Below are positions 27,337-35,637 of a DNA stretch of 64,000 nucleotides, in pieces. Every line of letters begins with the position of its first letter. The first letter of the stretch is position 1. This DNA comes from Nocardioides pocheonensis (GTDB taxonomy: Bacteria > Actinomycetota > Actinomycetes > Propionibacteriales > Nocardioidaceae): NCBI RefSeq assembly GCF_003725535.1, contig NZ_RJSF01000040.1, forward strand, positions 905,507 through 969,506, written 5' to 3'. A program made the position numbers and the translations under genes. The notes under the pieces are model-generated. The model was given only the letters and a program-made list of their open reading frames with translations. It was not told where the DNA came from and made no database searches.

Positions 27337-27696
27337 TCAGCGCCCCGTGACGAGCCCGATCGCCCCGGCGAGGACCGCACCCACGGCGGGCACGGTGAGG
27401 CCGACGCCGACCGACTGGTTGACGGAGCCCGACCTCATGGCGTCGTAGCCGGCGAACGCGTCGGCGCCGTCGACCGCCATGCCGAGGGCGACCAGCTTGC
27501 GGCGGGCCGCACCCTTCGACACCAGCGTCACGGCGCCGAGCGCGATCTCGCGGGAGCCGAACAGGCGGCTCATGTAGGGCAGCTGCGGGTTGCGCGCGGC
27601 GTCGAGGCGGAAGAGCTTCGCGGCGACGTCGGGGGAGGCGAGGGCGGTGGCGCCGATCACGATTCGGCCGAGGGCGAGTCCGGTCACAGGGTTCAT
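27337..27696 (-). CDS. Small membrane protein, DUF4267-like
   Basis: 119 residues with about three hydrophobic segments (5-22, 48-60 and 93-116) and a conserved-looking SRLFGSREIALG motif in the middle. It resembles small DUF4267-type proteins of actinobacteria with no assigned function. TAACGT lies 7 nt upstream of the ATG. The gene is transcribed toward the TauE gene, 13 bases from its stop. Confidence 0.65.
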   Translation of the reverse strand: MNPVTGLALGRIVIGATALASPDVAAKLFRLDAARNPQLPYMSRLFGSREIALGAVTLVSKGAARRKLVALGMAVDGADAFAGYDAMRSGSVNQSVGVGLTVPAVGAVLAGAIGLVTGR

Positions 27697-27732
27697 GGCC
27701 GAGACGTTAGCGGCTCGGGCCAGGAACGTGTT

Positions 27733-28710
27733 CTAACCCTCGACGTACGCCGTGAGGAACCGGGCGATCTCGTCGAAGACCACCTTGCGAACCTCGGGCC
27801 GCGACAGGGTCACGTCGTGGATCGCGCCCTCGACCTGCGCGAGCGTGACGTGGCGGCCGAGCAGCGTCGACCGGCGCCGGATCTGCTCCACGTCGAGCAC
27901 GATGTCGGTGCTCGAGACGTCCGGGTCCTCGATGGACGACGGGTGCCCGGACCGGGTCGAGGCCAGCACGAGCACCGGCGCCCGTACGTCGATGCCCGCC
28001 GCAACGCGTGCCTGCCCGGTGCGGATGGCCCGGATCCAGCCGGCGTACACGGGCCACGACTCCAGCGGCTTCCAGGCGAGGTCGAACTCCCACTCGCCCT
28101 CGTGCTCGTGGTGAAGGCTGCGGGCATAGATCCCGCTGACCTTGCGCGGCACCATCAGGCGCGACCGCCGAGCGCCGACCCGGTGCAGCACCGGCATCGC
28201 GAGGTAGCGGGTGATCGCGTCGCCGTGCATGTCCAGCCACGGGGAGTTCAGCACCATCCCCGCGACCTCCAGGCCGCGGTCCGAGGCCCACAGCGGCACG
28301 GTCAGACCGCCCGTGGAGTGCGCGGAGAGCACGACGTGCTCGTGCTCCCGCGACACCACCTCGAGGGCGAGGTCGAGCTCCTCGTAGTAGGCGGACAGGT
28401 CGGTCACGAAGTTCGGCGTCTGGTGCGCGAGCAGCGAGCGGCCGTACTTGCGCAGGTCGAGCGCGTAGAAGTCGTAGCCGCGCTCGCACCAGAAGTCGGC
28501 CGCAGCCACCTGGAAGAAGTAGTCCGCGAAGCCGTGCACGTGCAGCACGGCCCGCCCGGTCGGACGGTCCGCCGGACGGTGCACGAGCGTGGCGACGCAC
28601 TCACCCTCGTCGTCGGCGGCCAGCCGCAGGGTCCTCGCGACGTACGGCGCCCCCAGGACGTCCGGACGGTCCTCCCGCGAGGACGTCTCCTCAGTGCTGG
28701 TAGGTGCCAT
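27733..28710 (-). CDS. Alpha/beta hydrolase (serine aminopeptidase S33-like)
   Basis: 325 residues. The oxyanion segment is [11 protein letters not shown], the nucleophile elbow is [11 protein letters not shown] (Ser in SAHSTG), and an Asp (ISSTDIVLD region) and late His ([10 protein letters not shown]) complete a likely triad. The nearest family is monoacylglycerol lipase or lysophospholipase-like S33 hydrolases; the substrate is unknown. Its start lies 20 bases inside the end of the YbhB gene, so the two are probably co-transcribed. Confidence 0.85.
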   Translation of the reverse strand: MAPTSTEETSSREDRPDVLGAPYVARTLRLAADDEGECVATLVHRPADRPTGRAVLHVHGFADYFFQVAAADFWCERGYDFYALDLRKYGRSLLAHQTPNFVTDLSAYYEELDLALEVVSREHEHVVLSAHSTGGLTVPLWASDRGLEVAGMVLNSPWLDMHGDAITRYLAMPVLHRVGARRSRLMVPRKVSGIYARSLHHEHEGEWEFDLAWKPLESWPVYAGWIRAIRTGQARVAAGIDVRAPVLVLASTRSGHPSSIEDPDVSSTDIVLDVEQIRRRSTLLGRHVTLAQVEGAIHDVTLSRPEVRKVVFDEIARFLTAYVEG

Positions 28711-29218
28711 GGATGATCGCGCGACCGAGCGTCTTGAAGGCCAGGTTGAAGCTCACCACGGCCGGCGACGCGTCGGAGTCGACGCCCAGGGTCTCCTCCT
28801 TCACCGCGTGCACGACGAAGAAGTAGCGGTGCACCTGGTCTCCCTGGGGCGGAGCGGCACCCATGAACGCCTTCGATCCGCCGTCGTTGCGGCACATGAA
28901 CGCCTTGCCGGGCAGGGTCGCGCCCTCCGCGCCGGCGCCGGTGTCGAGCGAGGTCACGTCGGCGGGCAGGTCGACGAGCACCCAGTGCCAGAAGCCGGAG
29001 GGCGTGGGGGCGTCGGGGTCGAAGCAGGTGACGGTGAAGCTCTTGGTGCCCTCCGGCACGTCGCTCCACGACAGCTGGGGGGAGGTGTTGCCCAGGGCGG
29101 CCACCTGGTCGTCCTTGAGCGGCTGGCCGTCGGTCACGTCCGCGCTGGTGACCGTGAAGGACGGCACCGTCGGGAGCAGCGGGTAGGGATCGGGGGAAAC
29201 CGGGCGTTCGATGCTCAT
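28691..29218 (-). CDS. YbhB/YbcL (PEBP) family protein
   Basis: 175 residues matching the bacterial Raf-kinase-inhibitor-like fold. The ligand-pocket motifs are [33 protein letters not shown] and GPP-equivalent [20 protein letters not shown]. No signal peptide is seen, so it is cytoplasmic. Function in bacteria is unclear. TAGGTT lies 6 nt upstream of the ATG, divergent from cobA. Confidence 0.92.
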   Translation of the reverse strand: MSIERPVSPDPYPLLPTVPSFTVTSADVTDGQPLKDDQVAALGNTSPQLSWSDVPEGTKSFTVTCFDPDAPTPSGFWHWVLVDLPADVTSLDTGAGAEGATLPGKAFMCRNDGGSKAFMGAAPPQGDQVHRYFFVVHAVKEETLGVDSDASPAVVSFNLAFKTLGRAIIHGTYQH

Positions 29219-29224
29219 GGCGTC

Positions 29225-29230
29225 AACCTA
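29225..29230 (-). promoter_or_regulatory. Leaderless-type -10 hexamer for the YbhB gene
   Basis: TAGGTT on the minus strand, 6 nt before the ATG at 29218. Confidence 0.5.
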
Positions 29231-29287
29231 GTCCGGTGGGTGAACCCACGTCATGCCCCCGACACACGGCGCCACCACAATGGACCG

Positions 29288-30550
29288 GTGAGCGCGACAC
29301 CGCCCGGTCGACCCGGCCCGACGTACCCGTCAGGACTCCGCCTCGAGGGGCGCAGGGTCGTGGTGGTCGGCGGCGGCCAGGTCGCTCAGCGGCGGGTTCC
29401 CGGCCTGATCGCCGCCGGGGCCGACGTGCACGTCGTCTCGCCGCACGTCACCCCCGCGCTCGAGGGGCTCGCGGACGCGGGCGAGGTGACCTGGCTGCGT
29501 CGCGGTTTCGCGGACACCGACCTCGACGGGGCCTGGTACGTCATCGCCGCGACCGACGACAGTGCCGTCAACGACGCGGTGAGCGCGGCGGCCGAAGCGC
29601 GCCACACGTTCTGCGTGCGCTCCGACGACGCGAACCGGGGAAGCGCGTGGACCCCGGCGGTCGGGCGGCACGGCGAGGTGACCGTCGCCGTGCTCGGCGA
29701 CCAGCGCGAGTCCCGCGACCCGCGACGGACGGCCGCCCTGCGCGACCGGATCCTCGACGGGCTGCACTCCGGTGAGCTCGAGGGAGCGACCGGTCCGCGT
29801 CCTGCCGGGGTCGTGCTGATCGGCGGCGGACCGGGGGACCCCGACCTGATCACCGTGGCCGGCCGCAAGGCGCTGATGGACGCGGACGTGGTCGTCGCCG
29901 ACCGGCTCGCCCCGCGCGAGCTGCTCGGTGACCTCAGCGCGGACACCGAGCTGATCGACGTCGCCAAGCTGCCCCGCGGCCGCTCGGCCCAGCAGGACGA
30001 GATCAACCGGGTGATCGTCGAGCGTGCCCTCGCCGGCAAGCGGGTCGCACGGTTCAAGGGCGGCGACAACTTCGTGTTCGGCCGCGGCTACGAGGAGATC
30101 CTCGCCTGCCGCGAGGCCGGCGTACCGGTCACGGTGATCCCCGGGGTCAGCAGCCCGCTCGCCGTCCCGGCGATCGCCGGCATCCCGGTGACCCACCGCG
30201 GGGTCACCCACGAGTTCACGGTGATCTCGGGCCACCTGCCCCCGGAGCACGCCGAGTCGCTCGTCGACTGGGACGGCGTCGCCCGCCTGCGCGGCACCCT
30301 CGTGCTGATGATGGCCGTCGAGAACGCTCCGGCGATCGCCAAGGCCCTCCTGGTCCGCGGTCGCGACGAGGACACGCCCGTCGCGGTCGTCTGCGACGGC
30401 ACCATGCCGACCCAGCGCACCGTGCTCAGCACGCTCGGCGCGCTCGCCGACGACCTGGCCCGCCACGCGGTGACCGCGCCGGCGATCATCGTCGTCGGCG
30501 AGGTGGTCCGGATCGCGCATCCCGAGGCCTACCCGAGCCTCGGAGGTTGA
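29288..30550 (+). CDS. cobA: Uroporphyrinogen-III C-methyltransferase with siroheme-synthase N-terminal domain
   Basis: 420 residues in two parts. Residues about 15-165 form a Rossmann domain like the N-terminus of CysG (VVVVGGGQVAQRR; the ATDD motif), giving precorrin-2 dehydrogenase-type chemistry. Residues about 175-415 are the SAM-dependent methyltransferase: LIGGGPGDPDLIT, RFKGGDNFVFGRG, VIPGVSS. It supplies precorrin-2 for siroheme and cobalamin. The GTG at 29288 is chosen because the fold starts soon after. Its last two glycine codons and stop lie in a dispersed palindrome (30545-30576). Confidence 0.9.
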   Translation: MSATPPGRPGPTYPSGLRLEGRRVVVVGGGQVAQRRVPGLIAAGADVHVVSPHVTPALEGLADAGEVTWLRRGFADTDLDGAWYVIAATDDSAVNDAVSAAAEARHTFCVRSDDANRGSAWTPAVGRHGEVTVAVLGDQRESRDPRRTAALRDRILDGLHSGELEGATGPRPAGVVLIGGGPGDPDLITVAGRKALMDADVVVADRLAPRELLGDLSADTELIDVAKLPRGRSAQQDEINRVIVERALAGKRVARFKGGDNFVFGRGYEEILACREAGVPVTVIPGVSSPLAVPAIAGIPVTHRGVTHEFTVISGHLPPEHAESLVDWDGVARLRGTLVLMMAVENAPAIAKALLVRGRDEDTPVAVVCDGTMPTQRTVLSTLGALADDLARHAVTAPAIIVVGEVVRIAHPEAYPSLGG

Positions 30551-30576
30551 GGTGCGAGCGTGCCAGCCTCGAAACC
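30545..30576. repeat. Dispersed palindromic element, copy 2 (cobA stop / methylase start)
   Basis: 32 bp, same family as 7695-7727, beginning GGTTGAGGTGCGAGC and ending GCCTCGAAACC. The TGA stop of cobA (30548-30550) and the GTG start of the next gene (30560-30562) are both inside the repeat. Confidence 0.8.
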
Positions 30577-31396
30577 GCGCCTGATCGAGATCGACGCGGC
30601 CGACGACCCCCGCCTGGCCGACTACCGCGACCTGCGTGACGTGCAGCTGCGCCAGCATCTCGAGGCGGAGCACGGCCTGTTCATCGCCGAGGGCGAGAAG
30701 GTGGTGCGCCGCGCCGTCGAGGCGGGCTTCGAGCCGCGGTCGTTCCTGATGGCGCCGCGGTGGCTGGAGGGCCTCGACGACGTCCTGTCCGGCTCGGGCG
30801 CCCCCGTGTACGTCGTACCGGAGGCGCTCGCGGAGGAAGTCACCGGCTTCCACGTCCACCGTGGCGCGCTCGCCTCGCTGCACCGTCGCCCGCTCCCGAG
30901 CGTCGAGGAGGTGGTCGCCGGCGCGCGATCGGTGCTCGTCCTGGAGGACGTCGTCGACCACACCAACGTCGGCGCGATCTTCCGCTGCGGCGCGGCCCTC
31001 GGCTTCGACGCGGTTCTCGTGGCGCCGCGCTGCGCCGATCCGCTCTACCGGCGCTCGATCAAGGTCGGCATGGGCGCGGTCTTCACGACCCCGTGGACTC
31101 GTCTGCCGGACTGGTACGACGCGCTCCCGGCCCTGTCCCGAGCGGGCTTCACCACGGTTGCGCTCACCCTCGCTCCCGACGCGACCGCGATCGAGGACGC
31201 GGTCGCCGGCGTCGACCGCCTGGCGCTCGTGCTCGGCTCCGAGGGCCACGGCCTGTCGCCGCGCTGGGAGGAGTCAGCCGACCGCCGCGCGATCATCCCG
31301 ATGGCGGCCGGCATCGACTCGCTCAACGTCGCCGCGGCCGCCGCGGTGGCCTGCTACGTCGCTGCCCGGCGGTCAGGAACGGCTCCCGGCGGTTAG
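30560..31396 (+). CDS. TrmH/SpoU (SPOUT) RNA methyltransferase
   Basis: 278 residues: an N-terminal substrate-binding domain (HLEAEHGLFIAEGEKVV), then the knotted SPOUT domain with motif 1 LEDVVDHTNVGAIFR, motif 2 LVLGSEGHGLSP and motif 3 IPMAAGIDSLNVAAAAAV. It 2'-O-methylates rRNA or tRNA; RlmB-like 23S methylation is the nearest guess. The GTG start and first residues (PASKP) come from the dispersed repeat. It has no Shine-Dalgarno and probably depends on ribosomes ending cobA nine bases upstream. Its TAG stop is within the palindrome at 31391-31455. Confidence 0.88.
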   Translation: MPASKPRLIEIDAADDPRLADYRDLRDVQLRQHLEAEHGLFIAEGEKVVRRAVEAGFEPRSFLMAPRWLEGLDDVLSGSGAPVYVVPEALAEEVTGFHVHRGALASLHRRPLPSVEEVVAGARSVLVLEDVVDHTNVGAIFRCGAALGFDAVLVAPRCADPLYRRSIKVGMGAVFTTPWTRLPDWYDALPALSRAGFTTVALTLAPDATAIEDAVAGVDRLALVLGSEGHGLSPRWEESADRRAIIPMAAGIDSLNVAAAAAVACYVAARRSGTAPGG

Positions 31397-31455
31397 TCCC
31401 ACACGAAAAGCACCGTGATCCGGCCCGAACCGGTGCCGAACGTGTGGGACTAACC
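31391..31455. repeat. Palindrome providing both convergent stop codons (element A)
   Basis: Arms GGTTAGTCCCACACG (31391-31405) and CGTGTGGGACTAACC (31441-31455) are perfect 15-bp inverted repeats, with partial pairing inside (AAAAGCACCG against CGGTGCCGAA). The TAG in the left arm ends the RNA methylase; the TAG on the minus strand of the right arm ends the membrane gene. It can act as a two-way terminator. A related element is at 32227-32295. Confidence 0.75.
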
Positions 31456-32202
31456 GGGTTGGGCCGGTTCCCGCCGACGGGCCAGCTCCACGCCGACGAC
31501 GACCAGCACGCCCCACAGCGCCGCGAGTGCGCCGCCGACGGTCCCGAGGCTGCCGTGGAGGTCGGGGTAGACGATCGACTCGACGCCGAGCCAGACGGCG
31601 GTGAACGCGGCCGTCCACGCCGGGAGCCGGCCCCGGGTGACGGCGGCGAGCCCGGCGAGGCCGAGGACTGCGAGCGCCAGCGAGGCCTGCATCGGCCAGT
31701 GGGAGACGCCGTTGGTGATGTCCTCGGTCACCGTGGCGTTGCGGGCCAGCGGCTCGGCGTACGCGATCGCGGCGGGGAGGGCGACCGCGGCCAGGGCCGC
31801 CAGGACCACGTCCGGACGCCGCGGTCGCAGCCCACGCCAACGGCCCAGCGCCGCGAGGAGGCCCACAGTGAGCGCGAGCCCGAGGCCGTTCCACAGCTGC
31901 GGCAGGGCGCCGGCCCAGGCAGCTCCGGCCAGGACCGCCATCGTCACGACCGCGAGCTGCGCCAGTGCCACCGAGCGCCCCGGACGGAAAGCCAGCAGCA
32001 CGAGGGGGACGGCGAAGAGGACGAGGTAGAGCAGCCCCCAACCCGACTCCAGCAGGTAGTCCTGGTGGAACTCCTCGTCCTGGACGACCACGACCAGCAG
32101 GTCGATCAGCCCGAACCAGAAGAACCCCCAGAAGACCGCGGCCAGCGCGGCGACCACCGCGGCCGCGACGCGCCTGCTGCGGGACATGGTCTCGGCCGGC
32201 AT
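31450..32202 (-). CDS. Hypothetical polytopic membrane protein
   Basis: 250 residues with about seven hydrophobic helices (the first at about 12-40) and a charged C-terminus (ELARRREPAQPG). I do not recognise the family. The segment NATVTEDITNGVSHWPM in a loop is probably extracytoplasmic. The ATG at 32202 is supported by GACACT 6 nt upstream; MSRSRR at 32187 is a possible alternative. The gene is bracketed by two related palindromes (31391-31455 and 32227-32295). Confidence 0.65.
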   Translation of the reverse strand: MPAETMSRSRRVAAAVVAALAAVFWGFFWFGLIDLLVVVVQDEEFHQDYLLESGWGLLYLVLFAVPLVLLAFRPGRSVALAQLAVVTMAVLAGAAWAGALPQLWNGLGLALTVGLLAALGRWRGLRPRRPDVVLAALAAVALPAAIAYAEPLARNATVTEDITNGVSHWPMQASLALAVLGLAGLAAVTRGRLPAWTAAFTAVWLGVESIVYPDLHGSLGTVGGALAALWGVLVVVGVELARRREPAQPG

Positions 32203-32226
32203 GGGCAGAGTGTCGCAGCGGACCAG

Positions 32227-32295
32227 CCGGGTAGTCCCACACGAAACGCACCGGTTCGGTCCCGGGAACGGTGCTTTTCCTGTGGGACCACCGGG
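32227..32295. repeat. Palindrome related to element A (element B)
   Basis: Left arm CCGGGTAGTCCCACA and right arm TGTGGGACCACCGGG pair with a few mismatches, and GCACCG/CGGTGC pair inside. The shared GTAGTCCCACACGAAA block ties it to element A. It lies between the membrane gene's promoter and the end of def, about 17-20 bp upstream of the proposed -10, so it covers the -35 region. Confidence 0.65.
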
Positions 32296-32304
32296 TTGTG
32301 GGGA

Positions 32305-32877
32305 TCAGGCCGGCCAGGTCTCCGGGTACTCCTCGGCCGCGGCCTCCATCTGCTTGCGCAGCTTCTTCCGCATCCGGTCAGAGAGCCGGTCGCCGAAGAC
32401 CGTGCCGTGCAGGTGGTCGGTCTCGTGCTGCAGGCAGCGGGCCAGCAGCCCCGTGCCCGCGAACTCCACCGGCTCGCCGTCGAGTCCCTGGCCGGTCACG
32501 CGCGCCCGGTCGGGACGGGCGCACGGCACGAAGGCGCCGGGATAGGAGAGACAGCCCTCCTCGGTGTCGTCGAGCTGACGGTCCTTGCCCTCGGGCAGGT
32601 CCAGGACCGGGTTGCACACCACGCCCCGGTACGACGTGCCGGACTCGTCGGGGCAGTCGAAGACGAAGACGGCCAGGTCGACGCCGATCTGGCAGGCGGC
32701 GAGGCCGACCCCCTCGGCGGCGTACATGGTCGCGACCATGTCGGCGGCCAGGTCACGCAGGGCGTCGCCGAACTCGGTCACGGGACGCGCGGGGCGGTGC
32801 ATGACTGGATCGCCCCATCGGGTCATCGGTCGGACGGTGCCCCCCTCGGGCAGGACGGGTGCGGTCGACTCGGCCAT
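32305..32877 (-). CDS. def: Peptide deformylase
   Basis: 190 residues. All three family motifs are present: GVGLAACQIG (57-66), EGCLS (107-111) and the zinc-binding HETDH (151-155). It removes the N-formyl group from nascent proteins. The C-terminal extension after HLHG (FGDRLSDRMRKKLRKQME) is charged and helical. The ATG at 32877 is chosen over an upstream MIGA start because it is the nearer to the domain; CATGAT at 7 nt is a poor -10. Confidence 0.95.
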   Translation of the reverse strand: MAESTAPVLPEGGTVRPMTRWGDPVMHRPARPVTEFGDALRDLAADMVATMYAAEGVGLAACQIGVDLAVFVFDCPDESGTSYRGVVCNPVLDLPEGKDRQLDDTEEGCLSYPGAFVPCARPDRARVTGQGLDGEPVEFAGTGLLARCLQHETDHLHGTVFGDRLSDRMRKKLRKQMEAAAEEYPETWPA

Positions 32878-32960
32878 GGCTCCGATCATGCCGGAGGCGC
32901 GCCCCGGGGCGGGCAGGGACCCGAGTGACCGGCGCCACTCCGCGAACCTGTAGCGGTATG

Positions 32961-32977
32961 TGTAACTCGGAGTTACA
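32961..32977 (+). promoter_or_regulatory. 17-bp palindromic operator-like site upstream of the acyl-CoA dehydrogenase operon
   Basis: TGTAACTC-G-GAGTTACA: two perfect 8-bp half-sites around a single base, 8 bp before the ATG at 32986. The shape is typical of a TetR-family operator, the usual control of fatty-acid degradation genes in actinobacteria. No regulator gene is within the neighbourhood, so the protein is unknown. Confidence 0.6.
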
Positions 32978-32985
32978 GTTGCGGC

Positions 32986-34350
32986 ATGGCTTTCCAACCC
33001 GTGAAGAGCGTGCTGTCCGCCGGAGGCAGGCACGGACTCAGTGAGAACGAGAAGCGCGACCCGATCGGCCTCGCCGTCGCGGCGCTGAACCGGTTCGCGC
33101 AGAGCGACCTGATCGACCGGCTCGGCATCCGCAGGAGCAGCGAGCAGACCGTCTTCCGGGTCACCAGCGCGGGCTTCCGCACCGCCGGCGCCGCCGGGCG
33201 CGCGTTCGCCCGCGCCGGCAAGGCCGGTGCCGGCAAGAGGGTGCCCTCCGCCGCCGGCAAGGGCCTGTTCGACCTCACCCCGACCGAGGACGAGCAGATG
33301 CTCGTCGACGTCGTGAAGGAGTTCGCCGCCGAGGTCGTGCGCCCGGCCGCGGCCGAGGCCAACGAGACCTGCACCGCCCCCGACGACCTGCTCAAGGCCT
33401 CTCTGGAGATCGGGCTGCCGATCCTCGGTGTGGCCGAGGACCTCGGTGGCATCGCCACCGAGCGGTCTGCGGTCGGCGGCGTGCTCGTGCACGAGGCGCT
33501 CGCCCACGGCGACCTCGGTCTGGCCGTGGCGGCCCTCTCCTCGGGCGCCGTCGCGACCGCGCTCTCGCTGTACGGCACCGACGAGCAGCAGTCGACGTAC
33601 CTGCCCGCGTTCGCCGGCGACGAGGTGCCGGCCGCGGCGCTCGTGCTCGCGGAGCCGACCGCGCTCTTCGACCCGCTGGCCCCGGCGGCGAAGGCCACTC
33701 GCAAGGGCGACGGGTTCGTCCTCAACGGCGTGAAGTCCGGCGTGGCGCGCGGCGCCGAGGCCGAGCTGTTCGTCGTCGGTGCCGAGCTCGACGGTGCGCC
33801 GCAGCTCTTCCTCGTCGAGTCGAAGACCTCGGGCGTCACGATCGAGTCCGACCCGTCGATGGGTGTGCGTGCCGCCGGCCTGACCCGGCTGCTGCTCGAG
33901 GACGTCGAGGTCGAGCCGATCGCGCTGCTCGGCGACGCCGCGGTCCACCGCGAGGTGGTCCAGAACTCCCGCCTCGCCTGGTGCGCGCTCGCGGTCGGCA
34001 CCGGGCAGGCGGTGCTCGACTACGTCACGCCGTACGTCAAGGAGCGGCAGGCGTTCGGCGAGCCGATCGCGCACCGCCAGTCGGTGGCGTTCATGGTCGC
34101 CAACATCGCGATCGAGCTGCAGGGCATGCGCCTGCTCACCTACAAGGCCGCGAGCCGGGTGGCGCAGGGCAAGGACGCCTCGCGCGAGATCGCGCTGGCC
34201 CGCCGGCTCTGCGCCGAGAAGGGCATGCAGATCGGCCTGGACGGCGTCCAGCTGCTGGGCGGCCACGGCTACGTCAAGGAGCACCCGGTGGAGCGGTGGT
34301 ACCGCGACCTGCGTGCGATCGGCCTGATGGAAGGAGCGGTCCTGGTCTGA
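32986..34350 (+). CDS. Acyl-CoA dehydrogenase, FadE24-like subunit
   Basis: 454 residues. The first 95 are an Ala/Arg-rich leader unlike ordinary acyl-CoA dehydrogenases; the FAD-type domain then runs from LTPTEDEQMLVDVVKEF. The C-terminus stops at LMEGAVLV, shorter than the usual EGT-QIQ region. The partner downstream keeps the full EGTQQIQ. Length, order and pairing match mycobacterial fadE24-fadE23, suggesting a heteromeric enzyme (inference from memory of that locus). Confidence 0.82.
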   Translation: MAFQPVKSVLSAGGRHGLSENEKRDPIGLAVAALNRFAQSDLIDRLGIRRSSEQTVFRVTSAGFRTAGAAGRAFARAGKAGAGKRVPSAAGKGLFDLTPTEDEQMLVDVVKEFAAEVVRPAAAEANETCTAPDDLLKASLEIGLPILGVAEDLGGIATERSAVGGVLVHEALAHGDLGLAVAALSSGAVATALSLYGTDEQQSTYLPAFAGDEVPAAALVLAEPTALFDPLAPAAKATRKGDGFVLNGVKSGVARGAEAELFVVGAELDGAPQLFLVESKTSGVTIESDPSMGVRAAGLTRLLLEDVEVEPIALLGDAAVHREVVQNSRLAWCALAVGTGQAVLDYVTPYVKERQAFGEPIAHRQSVAFMVANIAIELQGMRLLTYKAASRVAQGKDASREIALARRLCAEKGMQIGLDGVQLLGGHGYVKEHPVERWYRDLRAIGLMEGAVLV

Positions 34351-34358
34351 CTTCCGCT

Positions 34359-34392
34359 GGTTGAGGTGCGAGCGCCAGCGAGCCTCGAAGCC
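34359..34392. repeat. Dispersed palindromic element, copy 3
   Basis: GGTTGAGGTGCGAGCGCCAG... ending GCCTCGAAGCC. It sits in the 71-bp gap between the two dehydrogenase genes, where it could form a hairpin in the operon mRNA and adjust the ratio of the two subunits. Confidence 0.75.
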
Positions 34393-34421
34393 CCGGAAGT
34401 CCAAAGACAGGAGACAAGACG

Positions 34422-35636
34422 ATGATCAATCTCGAAACCCCCAAGAAGGTCCGCCCGCTCGTCGACCAGGCGCACCAGGTCGCGATGAACATGCTGCGAC
34501 CGATCTCCCGCAAGTACGACGCGGCCGAGCACGAGTACCCCAAGGAGCTCGACATGCTCGCCGCGATGATCGACGGGCTCTCCGAGTCCGGGGCGTCCGG
34601 CGGTGCCGGTGCGGCCGGCGTACGCCGTGACGAGAGCGCCGAGGAGAAGGCAGGCAACAAGAACGGCGCCAACCTCGCGTCGGTGCTCTCGATCATGGAG
34701 ATGTGCTGGGGCGACGTCGGCCTGCTGCTCTCGATGCCCCGCCAGGGCCTCGGCAACTCCGCGATCGCCTCGGTGGCCAACGACGAGCAGCTGGAGCGGT
34801 TCAAGGGCACCTGGGCCGCCATGGCGATCACCGAGCCCGGCATCGGCTCGGACTCGGCCAACCTCTCCACGACCGCCCGCAAGGACGGCGACGAGTACGT
34901 CCTCAACGGCGAGAAGATCTTCGTCACCTCCGGCGAGCGCGCCGACAGCGTGGTCGTGTGGGCCACGCTCGACAAGTCGATGGGCCGCGCCGCGATCAAG
35001 TCCTTCGTCGTGCAGAAGGGCACGCCCGGCATGAACGTCGAGCGGCTCGAGCACAAGCTCGGGATCCGTGCGTCCGACACCGCGGTGATCACGTTCACCG
35101 ACTGCCGGGTGCCGGCGGCGAACCTGCTCGGCTCGCCGGAGATCGACACCAAGCAGGGCTTCGCCGGCGCGATGGCGACCTTCGACAACACCCGCCCGCT
35201 GGTGGCTGCGATGGCGGTCGGCTGCGCCCGGGCGTCGCTCGACCTGACCCGCGACATCCTCGAGCAGGCCGGGATCGCCATCGACTACGACCGGCCGGCC
35301 CTGAGCCAGTCGGCCGCGGCCGCGACGTTCCTCCAGCTCGAGGCCGACTGGGAGGCGGCGTACCTGCTGACGCTGCAGTCGGCCTGGATGGCCGACAACC
35401 GCAAGCCCAACTCCATGGAGGCATCCATGGCGAAGGCGAAGGCGGGCCGGATGGGCACCGACGTCACGCTGCGCTGCGTCGAGCTCTGCGGCACGCTCGG
35501 CTACTCCGAGGCCGAGCTCCTCGAGAAGTGGGGCCGGGACTCCAAGATCCTCGACATCTTCGAGGGCACGCAGCAGATCCAGCAGCTGATCGTCGCCCGC
35601 CGGATCCTCGGGCTCAGCAGCGCCGAGCTGAAGTGA
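34422..35636 (+). CDS. Acyl-CoA dehydrogenase, FadE23-like subunit
   Basis: 404 residues. FAD-contact signature AMAITEPGIGSDSANL (about 135-150) and the substrate/FAD region GEKIFVTSGERAD are intact. The catalytic-base region is DIFEGTQQIQQLIVAR near 383-397, with Glu in EGT. An AGGAG Shine-Dalgarno lies about 8 bp before the ATG. It is co-directional with, and 71 bp after, the FadE24-like gene; the pair probably acts as one enzyme on an acyl- or steroid-like CoA substrate. Confidence 0.88.
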   Translation: MINLETPKKVRPLVDQAHQVAMNMLRPISRKYDAAEHEYPKELDMLAAMIDGLSESGASGGAGAAGVRRDESAEEKAGNKNGANLASVLSIMEMCWGDVGLLLSMPRQGLGNSAIASVANDEQLERFKGTWAAMAITEPGIGSDSANLSTTARKDGDEYVLNGEKIFVTSGERADSVVVWATLDKSMGRAAIKSFVVQKGTPGMNVERLEHKLGIRASDTAVITFTDCRVPAANLLGSPEIDTKQGFAGAMATFDNTRPLVAAMAVGCARASLDLTRDILEQAGIAIDYDRPALSQSAAAATFLQLEADWEAAYLLTLQSAWMADNRKPNSMEASMAKAKAGRMGTDVTLRCVELCGTLGYSEAELLEKWGRDSKILDIFEGTQQIQQLIVARRILGLSSAELK

Positions 35637-35637
35637 C

